A stretch of 39,078 nucleotides of DNA from Firmicutes bacterium M10-2 (GTDB taxonomy: Bacteria; Bacillota_I; Bacilli_A; Erysipelotrichales; Erysipelotrichaceae): positions 55,382 to 94,459 of the forward strand of contig KE159701.1 in NCBI GenBank assembly GCA_000403415.2, given 5' to 3'. Both the position numbers and the translations under genes were made by a program. The notes below the pieces were generated by a model that did no database searches, was not told the origin of the DNA, and saw only the letters and a list, made by a program, of their open reading frames with translations. Positions 23,775 to 33,736 of this stretch are shown one piece after another (within the stretch, counting starts at the first letter, position 1; each line of letters opens with the position of its first letter).

Positions 23775-24238
23775 ATGAAAAAGTATACAACATTGGTTTT
23801 ACTGGTTATGTTCGTTTGTTGTTTTTTGGTACAACACCTGTTAAGGCAGAAGTAGATTCAATCGAAATGCACCGATTGTACAATCCATATTCCGGAGAAC
23901 ACTTCTATACTGGGGATATAAACGAAAAGAATCATTTAGCATCTATTGGATGGAATTACGAAGGGATTGGCTGGTATTCAGACGAAGATCAGGGAGTGCC
24001 GTCGTATCGTCAATATAATCCGTATGAAAAGACAGGTACTCATAACTATACGACAGACAAAGAAGAAAATGATTTTCTTGTTTCGATCGGTTGGAAATCA
24101 GAGTTTGTTCAAGTTCAAATAGGAACAATCCCTGTTGAGCATCCAGCCGAGTATGGAACTCGCTATGTAGTGGATCAAACTGCCTATGATGAGCTAGTGT
24201 TAATCGGATATTCTTGTTCCTGCAGAGCTAAAAAATAG
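23775..24238 (+). pseudogene. Secreted DUF5648-like protein, frameshifted in its signal peptide
   Basis: The ATG at 23775 (AGGGAG upstream) begins a good signal peptide, MKKYTTLVLLVMFVCC, but the frame then runs to a stop. The mature part (GTTPVKAEVDS onward) is in another frame, open from 23816. One extra T in the T6 run near 23821-23826 would restore a continuous protein of about 155 aa. The mature part has two LYNPYSGEHFYT / QYNPYEKTGTHNYT repeats with LASIGWNYEGIGWYS, typical of DUF5648, then the same tail as the previous ORF (HPAEYGTRYVVDQTAYDE, CSCRAKK). It is probably a secreted wall-associated protein, possibly phase-off or broken. Confidence 0.62.
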
Positions 24239-24356
24239 AATAGCACATTGACTTCAAACGAAAACGTGCTCTTAGATCAATTCATCAGAAGAGAAAGTAA
24301 AAAAGAAAAAACTGTGATAAAATGAGAAAATAAAGAGAAGCGAAAGAGGTGAATTG

Positions 24357-24941
24357 ATGACGAAGTTAGATTCGAATATTCCTTATTATAAAGTTTTGAT
24401 GATTTTGCCTAAAAAGAGGGTTACTCAGGAAAAAACGCTTAATGAGAAATATCATTATGTCCGATATGATGATTCATTGTTCGAAAAGTGGTGCCGATTG
24501 CAGTATGGGGTAAATTTATTTCCTTCGATTGAAGATGCAAGAGCTGCCCTGCAAAAAATGCTTGAAAAAGATCGAGATTTTTTTGAAGAAAACTTTTTAT
24601 TCGTAATGGATAAAAATGAAAATCTGGTGGCTTCTGCCGGGCTTTGGTACGGAAATGATTTTGAGCAGCCACGTTTGCGTGTTCATTATGTTGCTTGTGA
24701 TGAAAGTCACCAGCATCAAGGTTTATCGCAGGCGATGCTGACAAGATTATGTATGAAATATGATACGATTCCATCAAAGTATCCTTTGTATTTATCGACT
24801 CAATCTCAGTCTTACGGAGCGATTCGTTTGTATGCAAAGCTTGGCTTTACTCCGTATCTTGGGGCATATAAAGATCACACAAAAGAACAGTCCGAAAAGG
24901 ATTGGGAAGCGACAACGAATATCTTGAGAGAATATGTATGA
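24357..24941 (+). CDS. GNAT-family N-acetyltransferase
   Basis: 194 aa. The C-terminal half has the GNAT core: beta4 RLRVHYVACDESH, the acetyl-CoA binding loop HQGLSQAMLTRL, LYLSTQSQSYGAIRLYAKLGFTPYLG. The N-terminal half is family-variable. The substrate is unknown. The start is taken as the ATG at 24357 with AGAGGTG upstream. A strong terminator overlaps its stop codon, so it is separate from htpG. Confidence 0.88.
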   Translation: MTKLDSNIPYYKVLMILPKKRVTQEKTLNEKYHYVRYDDSLFEKWCRLQYGVNLFPSIEDARAALQKMLEKDRDFFEENFLFVMDKNENLVASAGLWYGNDFEQPRLRVHYVACDESHQHQGLSQAMLTRLCMKYDTIPSKYPLYLSTQSQSYGAIRLYAKLGFTPYLGAYKDHTKEQSEKDWEATTNILREYV

Positions 24942-24959
24942 TATTCTCTCTTTTTTTTT
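24926..24959 (+). terminator. Terminator of the GNAT gene
   Basis: Perfect 10-bp stem GAGAGAATAT / ATATTCTCTC with loop GTATG and T9; the stem contains the end of the gene. Confidence 0.9.
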
Positions 24960-24960
24960 G

Positions 24961-25003
24961 TTAGCACTTAATAATTGACACTGCTAATTGTTAGGAGTAT
25001 GAT
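24961..25003 (+). promoter_or_regulatory. htpG promoter with a CIRCE-like (HrcA) operator
   Basis: TTAGCACTT (24961-24969), a 9-bp spacer and CACTGCTAA (24979-24987) match the CIRCE consensus TTAGCACTC-N9-GAGTGCTAA at 15 of 18 positions with the exact spacing. It overlaps the promoter TTGACA (24975-24980), 17 bp, TATGAT (24998-25003). HrcA repression, relieved by heat shock, is the expected control. Confidence 0.8.
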
Positions 25004-25042
25004 AGCTATGTTAAAAAATACAAGCATCAAAGGAGTGAAAAT

Positions 25043-26968
25043 ATGGCAGAAAAAAAGGAATTTAAAGCGGAGTCGAAACGACTTTTGGACTTGATGATCA
25101 ATTCCATTTATACGCACAAAGAAATCTTCTTACGTGAATTGATCTCCAACGCATCAGATGCGATTGATAAATATTACTATTATGCATTGCAAAATCATGA
25201 AGAAGTCAAAGATCTTGAGATTCGTATTGATTTGAATGAAGAAGAACGGACTTTGACGATTTCAGATAACGGAATTGGGATGAGTGAAGAGGACCTGGAA
25301 GAAAATCTAGGAACGATCGCAAAAAGCGGCTCTTTGGCATTTAAAGAAGAAATGGCTAAAAAAGATGAGGATAAAGACGAAATCGATATTATTGGCCAGT
25401 TCGGGGTTGGTTTTTACGCGGCGTTCATGGTTGCCGATCAAGTGAAAGTGATCACAAAAAAAGCTGGCAGCGAAGACGCTTTTGAATGGGAAAGCGATGG
25501 AGCAAATGGATATACGATCGAACCGGCAATCCGAGAAGGACACGGAACGACAATCGAATTGAAACTGAAAGCGGACGATGATACAGAAACGTATTCACAA
25601 TATCTTGAATCCTATACGATTACGGATCTTGTACGCAAATATTCTGATTTTATCCGTTATCCGATTAAGATGAATGTCAGTGTCGAAAAAATGATTGAGG
25701 AAACTAAGGATAGCGATACGCCGGAATTTGAAACGGTCCAAGAAGAAAAAACTCTCAATTCTATGGTTCCGCTTTGGAAACGGCCGAAATCAGAAGTAAA
25801 GGATGAAGAATTGTCTCGGTTTTACAAAGAACAGTTCCATGATTATACCGATCCTTTAAAAACGATTTTCTTCAATGTGGAAGGAAATGTAAGTTTTACG
25901 GCATTGCTGTTTATTCCATCTCATGTACCGGCAGGCTTTTATTCGCAGGAATACGAAGCAGGATTGCAGTTATATTCTCGTGGAGTACGTATCATGGAAC
26001 ATTGCGAAGAGCTGCTTCCTCCGTTCCTGCGCTTTGTGAAAGGAATCGTGGATTCTCAAGATCTTTCTCTTAACATTTCGCGTGAAATGCTGCAGCATGA
26101 TCATCAGCTTCGATTGATCAAAAACCGTATCGAAAAGAAAGTGTTGAACGAGCTTGGATCAATGCTTGCTAAAGATCGGGAACAATACGAAAAATTTTGG
26201 AAAAATTTCGGAGTTGATCTTAAATTCGGCGTTTATAATAATTTCGGCCAGGATAAAGATAAATTGGAAAATTTATTGCTGTTCTATTCCAGCAAAGATA
26301 AAAAATTGGTTACTTTATCGGAATATGTTGATCACATGCCGGAAGATCAAAAAGATATTTATTATGTGACGGGCGCTTCTCTTGATACGGCGGATCGGTT
26401 GCCAATCGTAAAGAAAATTATGGCTCGTGGTATGCAAGTGCTCTTGCTTGATAGCCAGATTGACGAGTTCGTGATGCAGACTTTACAGCAATACAGAGAG
26501 CATCCTTTGAAAAATGCAGTACAAGGTGATTTAGATCTTGATAGCGAAGAAGAAAAACAAGAACTCGAAAAAACCAATGAATCGAACAAGGATTTATTAG
26601 GGTTTATCAAAGACAGTTTGCATGGTGAAGTAGCGGAGGTTCGCTTGTCGAATCGTTTGATTGATGATCCGGTTATGCTGGTTGCAGGAGATGGATTATC
26701 GTTTGAAATGGAGAAAGTATATGCGGCGATGGCTGCTCAAAATCAAATGGATGGAATGCCTCCTATGAAAGCAACAAGGATCTTGGAAATCAATCCGAAG
26801 AGTGATATTTTCCATACTTTACAGACGCTTTATAAGACAGATGAATCCAAAGCAAAAGAAATCAGCGAAGTTTTATATGATCAGGCATTGCTGATTGAAG
26901 GTTTTGCAATCAAAGATCCAATCGAATATTCACGACGAATTTGTTCGTTGATCTCAAGTCAGGAATGA
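25043..26968 (+). CDS. htpG: Molecular chaperone HtpG (bacterial Hsp90)
   Basis: 641 aa, full length. The N-terminal GHKL ATPase domain has ELISNASDAIDK, DNGIGM, the lid glycine GTIAKSG and GQFGVGFYAAFMV. The middle domain includes LNISREMLQHD with its conserved Arg. The C-terminal dimerisation domain runs to the end, without the eukaryotic MEEVD. It is a cytosolic ATP-dependent chaperone for stressed proteins. AAAGGAG precedes the ATG. It is controlled by the CIRCE-like operator upstream and ended by a terminator overlapping its stop. Confidence 0.97.
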   Translation: MAEKKEFKAESKRLLDLMINSIYTHKEIFLRELISNASDAIDKYYYYALQNHEEVKDLEIRIDLNEEERTLTISDNGIGMSEEDLEENLGTIAKSGSLAFKEEMAKKDEDKDEIDIIGQFGVGFYAAFMVADQVKVITKKAGSEDAFEWESDGANGYTIEPAIREGHGTTIELKLKADDDTETYSQYLESYTITDLVRKYSDFIRYPIKMNVSVEKMIEETKDSDTPEFETVQEEKTLNSMVPLWKRPKSEVKDEELSRFYKEQFHDYTDPLKTIFFNVEGNVSFTALLFIPSHVPAGFYSQEYEAGLQLYSRGVRIMEHCEELLPPFLRFVKGIVDSQDLSLNISREMLQHDHQLRLIKNRIEKKVLNELGSMLAKDREQYEKFWKNFGVDLKFGVYNNFGQDKDKLENLLLFYSSKDKKLVTLSEYVDHMPEDQKDIYYVTGASLDTADRLPIVKKIMARGMQVLLLDSQIDEFVMQTLQQYREHPLKNAVQGDLDLDSEEEKQELEKTNESNKDLLGFIKDSLHGEVAEVRLSNRLIDDPVMLVAGDGLSFEMEKVYAAMAAQNQMDGMPPMKATRILEINPKSDIFHTLQTLYKTDESKAKEISEVLYDQALLIEGFAIKDPIEYSRRICSLISSQE

Positions 26969-26981
26969 TCCTGACTTTTTT
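26956..26981 (+). terminator. htpG terminator
   Basis: GTCAGGA-ATGA-TCCTGAC followed by T6; the loop holds the htpG stop codon. Confidence 0.88.
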
Positions 26982-27006
26982 GATTGAGCAGACGAAGATC
27001 GTTTCA

Positions 27007-27035
27007 TTGAGTTTAAGATAAGCGAGTGTTAAAAT
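27007..27035 (+). promoter_or_regulatory. rlmD promoter
   Basis: TTGAGT (27007-27012), a 17-bp spacer and TAAAAT (27030-27035), 25 bp before the ATG. Confidence 0.65.
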
Positions 27036-27060
27036 GAATTCAATATAGGAGTAATTCAAT

Positions 27061-28338
27061 ATGAAATGTAAAGTAGAAAAGCTTTGTGGCGGTTGCCAGC
27101 TTTTAAAAATCAATCGAGAAGAGCAGGCAAAGCAGAAACGAGAATATGTTGAAAAGATCATGGAAAAATCTCATTTGGATGTAAAAGTGGCTCCGGTCCT
27201 TATGGCAAAAAATGATCTTTATTATAGGAATAAGGTAATTGTCGGATTTGCGAAAGATAAAGAGCGCAATGTGTACTCTGGTCTTTATGCGGCGCATTCT
27301 CATCGGGTTGTAAATACATCGGGCTGCTTGATGCAGCCGCATTTGATTAACAAAATTATCGACGAGATCACCAAATTGGTCGAATCGATGAAGATCGAAT
27401 TGTACAATGAACGCACGGGAACCGGATTGCTTAGACACGTATTAATACGCTATGCACACGCCACCAATGAAGTGATGGTCGTTTTTGTTACAAGCAAGAA
27501 AATGTTTCCATCCCGCCGAAATTTAGTGAATGCATTGGTCAAACAATTTCCGCAAATCACAACGATCATTCAAAATATCAATTCGAGGCAAACGAGCATC
27601 GTTATGCAGGATGAATCGATCATCTTGTATGGAAAAGGATACATCACTGATATTTTATGTGGTTTGAAAATTTCTTTTTCAGCGAATTCTTTTTATCAAA
27701 TTCATTCTGAACAATGCGAGGTTTTGTATGAATTGGCAAAAGAAATGCTTGCTTTGCGGCCTCAAGACAAGGTTCTTGATACGTATTGTGGAGTCGGAAC
27801 GATCGGATTAAGTCTTGCTTCGCAATGTCGTGAAGTGACCGGAGTGGAGATTAATGGGGATGCCATAAAAATGGCAAAACAAAACGCGGCCCAAAACAAT
27901 ATCAAAAATGTCCGCTTCATTGCGATGGATTCGACACAATTCATGAAAGAAGCGCGCAAATTCCATCAATCTTATCAAGCGATTATCTTGGATCCACCAC
28001 GTGCAGGAACTACAAAGATGTTTATTGAATCGGCTTGTTCTTTGCAGCCAAATCGGATCTTGTATATTTCGTGTGACCCGAAAACGCAAGCTCGCGATTT
28101 GATCTTTTTCAAGAGGTTTGGTTACTATACAGACGAGATTCGTCCGGTCGATATGTTCCCGTATACAGATCATATCGAAACGGTCGCATTGCTGACAAAA
28201 AGAAAGATGCGCAGCAACAAAGTTCCTTTTCAATCTCAGCCGAAGAAGGGAAAGGGACAAAATAACCGCTTTCAACGTGTTCACGGAAAAAACAACAAGA
28301 TGCATTCTCAGAAACGTAAATCCGGATATCGTTCATAA
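27061..28338 (+). CDS. rlmD: 23S rRNA (uracil-C5)-methyltransferase, RlmD/RlmCD type
   Basis: 425 aa. Fe-S ligands C3, C9, C12 (KLCGGCQ) and C89 are present. The TRAM domain found in many relatives is not visible at the N-terminus, so this is a short form. The SAM-binding motif is LDTYCGVGTIGLS (239-251), followed by DPPRAG (311-316), the catalytic C338 in YISCDP and the base E373 in DHIETVALL. A 35-residue basic tail follows and probably adds RNA affinity. It methylates U1939 (and possibly U747) of 23S rRNA using SAM. AGGAG precedes the ATG. Confidence 0.92.
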   Translation: MKCKVEKLCGGCQLLKINREEQAKQKREYVEKIMEKSHLDVKVAPVLMAKNDLYYRNKVIVGFAKDKERNVYSGLYAAHSHRVVNTSGCLMQPHLINKIIDEITKLVESMKIELYNERTGTGLLRHVLIRYAHATNEVMVVFVTSKKMFPSRRNLVNALVKQFPQITTIIQNINSRQTSIVMQDESIILYGKGYITDILCGLKISFSANSFYQIHSEQCEVLYELAKEMLALRPQDKVLDTYCGVGTIGLSLASQCREVTGVEINGDAIKMAKQNAAQNNIKNVRFIAMDSTQFMKEARKFHQSYQAIILDPPRAGTTKMFIESACSLQPNRILYISCDPKTQARDLIFFKRFGYYTDEIRPVDMFPYTDHIETVALLTKRKMRSNKVPFQSQPKKGKGQNNRFQRVHGKNNKMHSQKRKSGYRS

Positions 28339-28346
28339 AGAAAAAA

Positions 28347-28379
28347 CAAAAGACCGAAGGAAAACTTTCGGCCTTTTTT
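28347..28379 (+). terminator. rlmD terminator
   Basis: Arms AAAAGACCGAAGG / CTTTCGGCCTTTT with a short A-rich loop and T6. A-rich sequence on the other side makes it potentially bidirectional. Confidence 0.8.
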
Positions 28380-28436
28380 GAACATTTTTATATTATTTTA
28401 TATTATATATTTTTGAATAGAAAGGATATTGGTTTT

Positions 28437-28490
28437 GAACAGACAATTTCGGGAAAAAGAAGGAAGTTGAAATTTGAAAACTGTCTGTTC
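28437..28490. repeat. Inverted repeat between rlmD and the ssb-like gene
   Basis: GAACAGACA (28437-28445) and TGTCTGTTC (28482-28490), with a second internal pair ATTTC / GAAAT. It lies downstream of the minus-strand ssb-like gene but lacks a strong T run. It may be a weak terminator or a 3' processing structure. Confidence 0.5.
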
Positions 28491-28526
28491 GAAAAGGATA
28501 AGATACATAAAGAGAATTAAGTTTTA

Positions 28527-28835
28527 TTATTTAATGTATTTTACGGATTCGGCAATAAATGTAGGGAAGTAGTATTGATTGCCTTCTTTTTCGTAAGGTT
28601 TTGAAGCAATTCGTCCTTTGATGCTTACCCATGTTCCTGAGTCAGCAACGTTGCATAAAGTTTCGGCGATGCCTCGCCACAGTTCGACCTGAATGAAATC
28701 GTATTCATACGTTCCGTCCGAACTTACGAATGGACGTTGAACTTTCAAAGTGATATCGGCGACTTTGATTCCAGTAGAAGTTTCTTTTAGAATTGGTTTT
28801 TTGTGAATTTCGCCAACCAAGCCAAATAAATTCAT
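28527..28835 (-). CDS. Single-stranded DNA-binding protein-like OB-fold protein
   Basis: 102 aa from the ATG at 28835, with AGGAGG upstream; a longer frame to 28919 starts before this ribosome site. MNLFGLVGEI, KVADITLKVQRPF, YDFIQVELWRGIAE and GTWVSIKGRIASKPYEKEGNQYY follow the SSB OB-fold pattern (VGR, F.vev.R, VxVeGrl). It ends right after the OB fold and lacks the acidic DDD(I/L)PF tip, so it is a tail-less SSB variant rather than the main replicative SSB. It is monocistronic on the minus strand, convergent with rlmD. Confidence 0.78.
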   Translation of the reverse strand: MNLFGLVGEIHKKPILKETSTGIKVADITLKVQRPFVSSDGTYEYDFIQVELWRGIAETLCNVADSGTWVSIKGRIASKPYEKEGNQYYFPTFIAESVKYIK

Positions 28836-28924
28836 TGTGTTTGTTTCCTCCTTTCCAGGAAAGAATCGGAGAACCGCTCTTTCCGAAAGCATCATACGAA
28901 AAATAGCAATTGGGAACAAATGGA

Positions 28925-28951
28925 CTATTTCCGGTAATTAAGAGGAAATAG
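28925..28951. repeat. Inverted repeat CTATTTCC / GGAAATAG
   Basis: Perfect 8-bp arms with an 11-base loop in the region upstream of the ssb-like gene. Confidence 0.45.
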
Positions 28952-28975
28952 AAAAAATTAGATGGATTAAAGATC

Positions 28976-29007
28976 ATGTAATTTACCAAAAATAGGAAAA
29001 ATTACAT
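28976..29007. repeat. Inverted repeat ATGTAATTT / AAATTACAT
   Basis: Perfect 9-bp arms with a 14-base centre, between the divergent ssb-like and beta-glucosidase genes. It could be an operator for either gene. Confidence 0.45.
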
Positions 29008-29079
29008 AAAATAGGGCATAAAATAAGAATCATTGTTTCGTATATCGCAGAAAGGAAATTATAAATTTGTAAACAAGAT

Positions 29080-29127
29080 TCCAAAGTTTTATAAAGTCTT
29101 TCACTTTGGATATATGCTCCTTATAAT
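29080..29127 (+). promoter_or_regulatory. Promoter and operator-like inverted repeat of the beta-glucosidase gene
   Basis: TATAAT (29122-29127) is 17 bp from TTTCAC (29099-29104). A perfect 8-bp inverted repeat TCCAAAGT (29080-29087) / ACTTTGGA (29103-29110), 15 bp apart, overlaps the -35 region. AAAGT also recurs at 29083-29087 and 29093-29097. A regulator responding to beta-glucosides is likely; the DeoR gene downstream is one candidate. Confidence 0.6.
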
Positions 29128-29129
29128 AA

Positions 29130-30578
<1,449 letters not shown>

Positions 30579-30581
30579 TAC

Positions 30582-30616
30582 GAAGCAGAGGACTATTTTA
30601 CGGTCTTCTGCTTTTT
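30582..30616 (+). terminator. Terminator of the GH1 gene
   Basis: Arms AAGCAGAGGAC / GTCTTCTGCTT (imperfect) with an 8-9 base loop, then T5. Confidence 0.75.
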
Positions 30617-30662
30617 GCGTATTGATGAAGATAATGATATGATGAACAATGAGGTATAAACA

Positions 30663-31424
30663 ATGTTTGTAGAAGAACGTCAAACGCATATTTTAAATGA
30701 ACTGCAGCAAAATGGAAAAGTGCGGGTCAAAGATCTAAGTGAAAAATTTCAAGTAACGGAGGATTTGATTCGAAAGGATCTTCATACTCTTGAAGAGGCC
30801 GGAAAACTGAAAAGAATTTACGGGGGAGCGATCCTAATCAAACAAAATGTTCATCGAGAAGTGGCTGCCCAACGAAAAAATATCAATATGGAGTCGAAAA
30901 AAAAGATTGCGCAAAAAGCATATTCGCTTATACAGCCTGGAACGATCATTTTTTTGGATATCTCGACTTCGAATATTCAGCTTGCCCAATTGATTGCAAA
31001 GAACAATTTACCTGTAACGGTCGTGTCCAATATGATTGAAGTTATTTCCGCATTAGCTCACAGCAATGTAAATGTGATTGCGATTGGAGGAGAACTTGAT
31101 TTTGGCCGAGATGGCATGATCGGAACTCTTGCTTACGAAATGTTAAAGAGTTTTCGATTTGACCAAGCTTTTGTTGGGGTTGTAGGAGTGAATCTTGATG
31201 ATAATGAAGTAACGACTTATATGGCAAATGAGGGATTGACAAAACAGTTGATTGTCAAAAACTCAAAAGAAGTGTATATGATGTGCGAAGTAGAAAAATT
31301 AAATGAAGAAGGGAATTATAAATTCGCGACAGTCGAGGACTTTACCGGATGTATTTGTGGAAAACCGATTTCCGAACAAAGAAAGAAACAATTTCATGAA
31401 TTGAATGTAGAGGTATTCGATTAA
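30663..31424 (+). CDS. DeoR-family transcriptional regulator
   Basis: 253 aa. The N-terminal DeoR HTH is residues 3-57 (RQTHILNELQQNGKVRVKDL, then TEDLIRKDLHTLEEAGKLKRIYGG). The C-terminal DeoRC sensor domain is about 75-235, with the phosphosugar-site pattern FLDISTSNIQLAQL, VVSNMIEV and IAIGGELDFGRDGMIG. Such regulators repress sugar genes and are released by phosphorylated sugars. It is the immediate neighbour of the 6-phospho-beta-glucosidase gene but separated by a terminator; control of that gene is a reasonable guess. GAGGT is the ribosome site, and an extended -10 TGATATGAT lies near 30634. Confidence 0.9.
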   Translation: MFVEERQTHILNELQQNGKVRVKDLSEKFQVTEDLIRKDLHTLEEAGKLKRIYGGAILIKQNVHREVAAQRKNINMESKKKIAQKAYSLIQPGTIIFLDISTSNIQLAQLIAKNNLPVTVVSNMIEVISALAHSNVNVIAIGGELDFGRDGMIGTLAYEMLKSFRFDQAFVGVVGVNLDDNEVTTYMANEGLTKQLIVKNSKEVYMMCEVEKLNEEGNYKFATVEDFTGCICGKPISEQRKKQFHELNVEVFD

Positions 31425-31472
31425 TTAGGGCATCCTGGAAACCAAAGATACAATAAACCAATAAGATCATAG

Positions 31473-31513
31473 AAACCTCGCCTTAAGTTTTTTTTGCTTT
31501 TGGAGAGGTTTTT
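31473..31513 (+). terminator. Terminator of the DeoR gene
   Basis: Outer stem AAACCTC / GAGGTTT with a 25-base interior containing a T8 run, then T5. Confidence 0.6.
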
Positions 31514-31589
31514 GCGTTATACATTTTTGAAATCTTGTTGGATCTTAATAGAGTTTAAAATCAATAGGATATTTGATTTTCTTCCAATA

Positions 31590-31653
31590 TAAAAGCTCTC
31601 CTACCAGAAACTTTCAAATTTAGTTATTTGATCAGTCTACTGTAAGAGAGCTT
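31590..31653 (-). terminator. Probable terminator of the opp operon
   Basis: Outer arms AAGCTCTC (31593-31600) and GAGAGCTT (31646-31653), with further pairing inside. The T tract on the minus strand is short. Confidence 0.5.
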
Positions 31654-31668
31654 ATCATTTCTATGTTT

Positions 31669-32586
31669 CTATTTTGACCATTCCTCAAATTCTTGATCGG
31701 TTGCTAATACATAATGAGAACCATCGACATGGTGATTTGTTCCTTTCTTATAATCGATTCCGCTGGATTTGTAATCATAAGAAAAAGATTTTCGTTCCTT
31801 TTCGACAATTGGATTTGGTTCCGGAATAGCGGATAGGAGCGATTTTGTATAAGGATGAATCGGATTTCTAAAAATCTCTTCTGTCGTTCCGGTTTCGACA
31901 AGATGTCCTAAATGCATTACACCGATACGATCGGAAATATATTTTACCATGCTCAGATCGTGTGCGATAAATAAATATGCTGTATTCGTCTGTTTTTGGA
32001 TCTTTTTCATTAAATTTACGACTTGCGCTTGTATGGATACATCCAACGCAGAAATAGCTTCATCCGCAATAATGAGTTTTGGATTCATGACTAGTGCTCT
32101 GGCAATTCCGATCCGTTGCCGCTGACCTCCGGAAAACTGATGAGGATAACGATTGGCCTGTTCTTTGGACAAACCGACCAGTTCGAGCATGTCGTATACT
32201 TTTTGAGTTCGTTCTTCTTGGGAAGAGTAAAGATGATGGATATCCAAACCTTCGGCAATGATATCCAATACCTTTTCCCGTGGATTCAGACAAGCCATAG
32301 GATCTTGAAAGATCATCTGCATATTCGTGTGAAGAAATTTTTCTGTTTCTTTATTCATTTTTCCCGAGATATCTTTTCCGCAAAATAGTATTTTTCCGGA
32401 TGTAGGATCATATAGACGGATAACTGAACGGCCTGTGGTGCTTTTTCCAGAACCGGATTCTCCGACTAAACCGTAAGTTTCTCCTTCATTGATCGTAAAA
32501 GAAATGCCGTCGACTGCTTTTACTGTAAATTTTCGATTTACTTTAAAGTGCTGTTTGAGATTTTCTACTTCTAAAATGGTAGTCAT
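31669..32586 (-). CDS. oppF: Oligopeptide ABC transporter ATP-binding protein OppF
   Basis: 305 aa. Walker [14 protein letters not shown], the Q-loop region [15 protein letters not shown], signature [15 protein letters not shown], Walker [15 protein letters not shown] and H-loop FIAHDLS are present. The peptide-transporter C-terminal segment is [19 protein letters not shown]. Asp-Glu-Ala replaces the more common Asp-Glu-Pro in Walker B, as is usual for OppF. It pairs with OppD to power peptide import. The start overlaps the oppD stop by 4 bp. It is the last gene of oppABCDF. Confidence 0.95.
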   Translation of the reverse strand: MTTILEVENLKQHFKVNRKFTVKAVDGISFTINEGETYGLVGESGSGKSTTGRSVIRLYDPTSGKILFCGKDISGKMNKETEKFLHTNMQMIFQDPMACLNPREKVLDIIAEGLDIHHLYSSQEERTQKVYDMLELVGLSKEQANRYPHQFSGGQRQRIGIARALVMNPKLIIADEAISALDVSIQAQVVNLMKKIQKQTNTAYLFIAHDLSMVKYISDRIGVMHLGHLVETGTTEEIFRNPIHPYTKSLLSAIPEPNPIVEKERKSFSYDYKSSGIDYKKGTNHHVDGSHYVLATDQEFEEWSK

Positions 32587-33728
32587 ATCAATTTGGCCTC
32601 CTTTTTATTTTTTTCGATTTTTAATTTGAGATCGACCGGCATTTCGATTTTTGGAGCTTTTGGAGCAGCCAGCCAGGAAGCAACACGATGGGTTGGCGAT
32701 ACCTGAAACATAGGTGGAGCAATCTTTTCATCAATCTTTAAGGCGTATGGATTTCTCGGTGCAAAAGCATCGCCTTTGATTTCGTTGATCATATTTGGCG
32801 GTGTTCCTGGAATTGTATACAATTCGTCGCTTGCCGATTCCACATCAGGAAGGGAAGCAAGCAATCCCCATGTATAAGGGTGTCTTGGATCATAAAAAAT
32901 ATCATTGACACTTCCAGATTCAATGATCCTACCTGCATACATTACATTGACGAAATCTGCTACTTTTGCGACTACACCAAGATCGTGGGTAATATAGATA
33001 ACTGATAAGTTTTTCTTTTTCTGGATGTCTTGGATCAATTCGAGAATTTTTGCCTGGATCGTTACATCCAGAGCTGTTGTCGGTTCATCGCAAATTAAGA
33101 TTTCAGGATCGCAAGATAAGGCAATCGCAATAACCACGCGCTGCCTCATTCCTCCGGACAATTGATGGGGATAGTTTTTCATTCGTTTTTGGGCATCTGT
33201 TATACCAACCAATTCCAATAATTTTACTGCGCGATTCCATGCTTCTTTTTTCGGGGTATTGTAATGAAATTGCATGGCTTCCATAACTTGTTTGCCAATC
33301 GACATGGTCGGATCTAATGATGTCATTGGATCTTGAAAGACCATTGCGATTCGTCGTCCGCGAATTTGGGATTGGATAAATTTTTTTGATTGTTTAGTAA
33401 TGTCGACACATTTCTTTTCTTCTTCTTTTGCGTATCCTTCTGGGATGACCCCATCGAATTTTTCGGTAACTTCTTTGATTCGTTCGGGACTAAGATCTGT
33501 ATAATGAAATTCGATTGATCCGTTATTGATTTGTCCGTTTCCAGCTAAGATTCCCATTACAGCTTTTGTAGTTACTGATTTTCCGGAACCGGATTCACCT
33601 ACGATTGCGATGGTTTCTCCTCTGTGAAGATCAAGATCGACTCCACGTACCGCTTTGACACTTCCGTTATCGGTCGTGAATGAAATATCGAGATCGCGGA
33701 TCTTTAATATTCTTTCTTTTTTATTCAT
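32583..33728 (-). CDS. oppD: Oligopeptide ABC transporter ATP-binding protein OppD
   Basis: 381 aa. Walker [27 protein letters not shown], signature [15 protein letters not shown], Walker [15 protein letters not shown] and YITHDLG are present. The C-terminal region [17 protein letters not shown]...IPGTPPNMI is the oligopeptide/dipeptide transporter extension, which in many OppDs binds an Fe-S cluster. An insertion of about 40 residues (about 80-125, [13 protein letters not shown]...[14 protein letters not shown]) between Walker A and the Q-loop is longer than in many homologues. It lies 8 bp after oppC. Confidence 0.95.
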   Translation of the reverse strand: MNKKERILKIRDLDISFTTDNGSVKAVRGVDLDLHRGETIAIVGESGSGKSVTTKAVMGILAGNGQINNGSIEFHYTDLSPERIKEVTEKFDGVIPEGYAKEEEKKCVDITKQSKKFIQSQIRGRRIAMVFQDPMTSLDPTMSIGKQVMEAMQFHYNTPKKEAWNRAVKLLELVGITDAQKRMKNYPHQLSGGMRQRVVIAIALSCDPEILICDEPTTALDVTIQAKILELIQDIQKKKNLSVIYITHDLGVVAKVADFVNVMYAGRIIESGSVNDIFYDPRHPYTWGLLASLPDVESASDELYTIPGTPPNMINEIKGDAFAPRNPYALKIDEKIAPPMFQVSPTHRVASWLAAPKAPKIEMPVDLKLKIEKNKKEAKLI

Positions 33729-33736
33729 GAAATCAC

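Noticed and set aside
24246-24274. AGCAC...GTGCT pair after the DUF5648-like gene
   Set aside because: The arms are only 5 bp and no T run follows; too weak to call a terminator.
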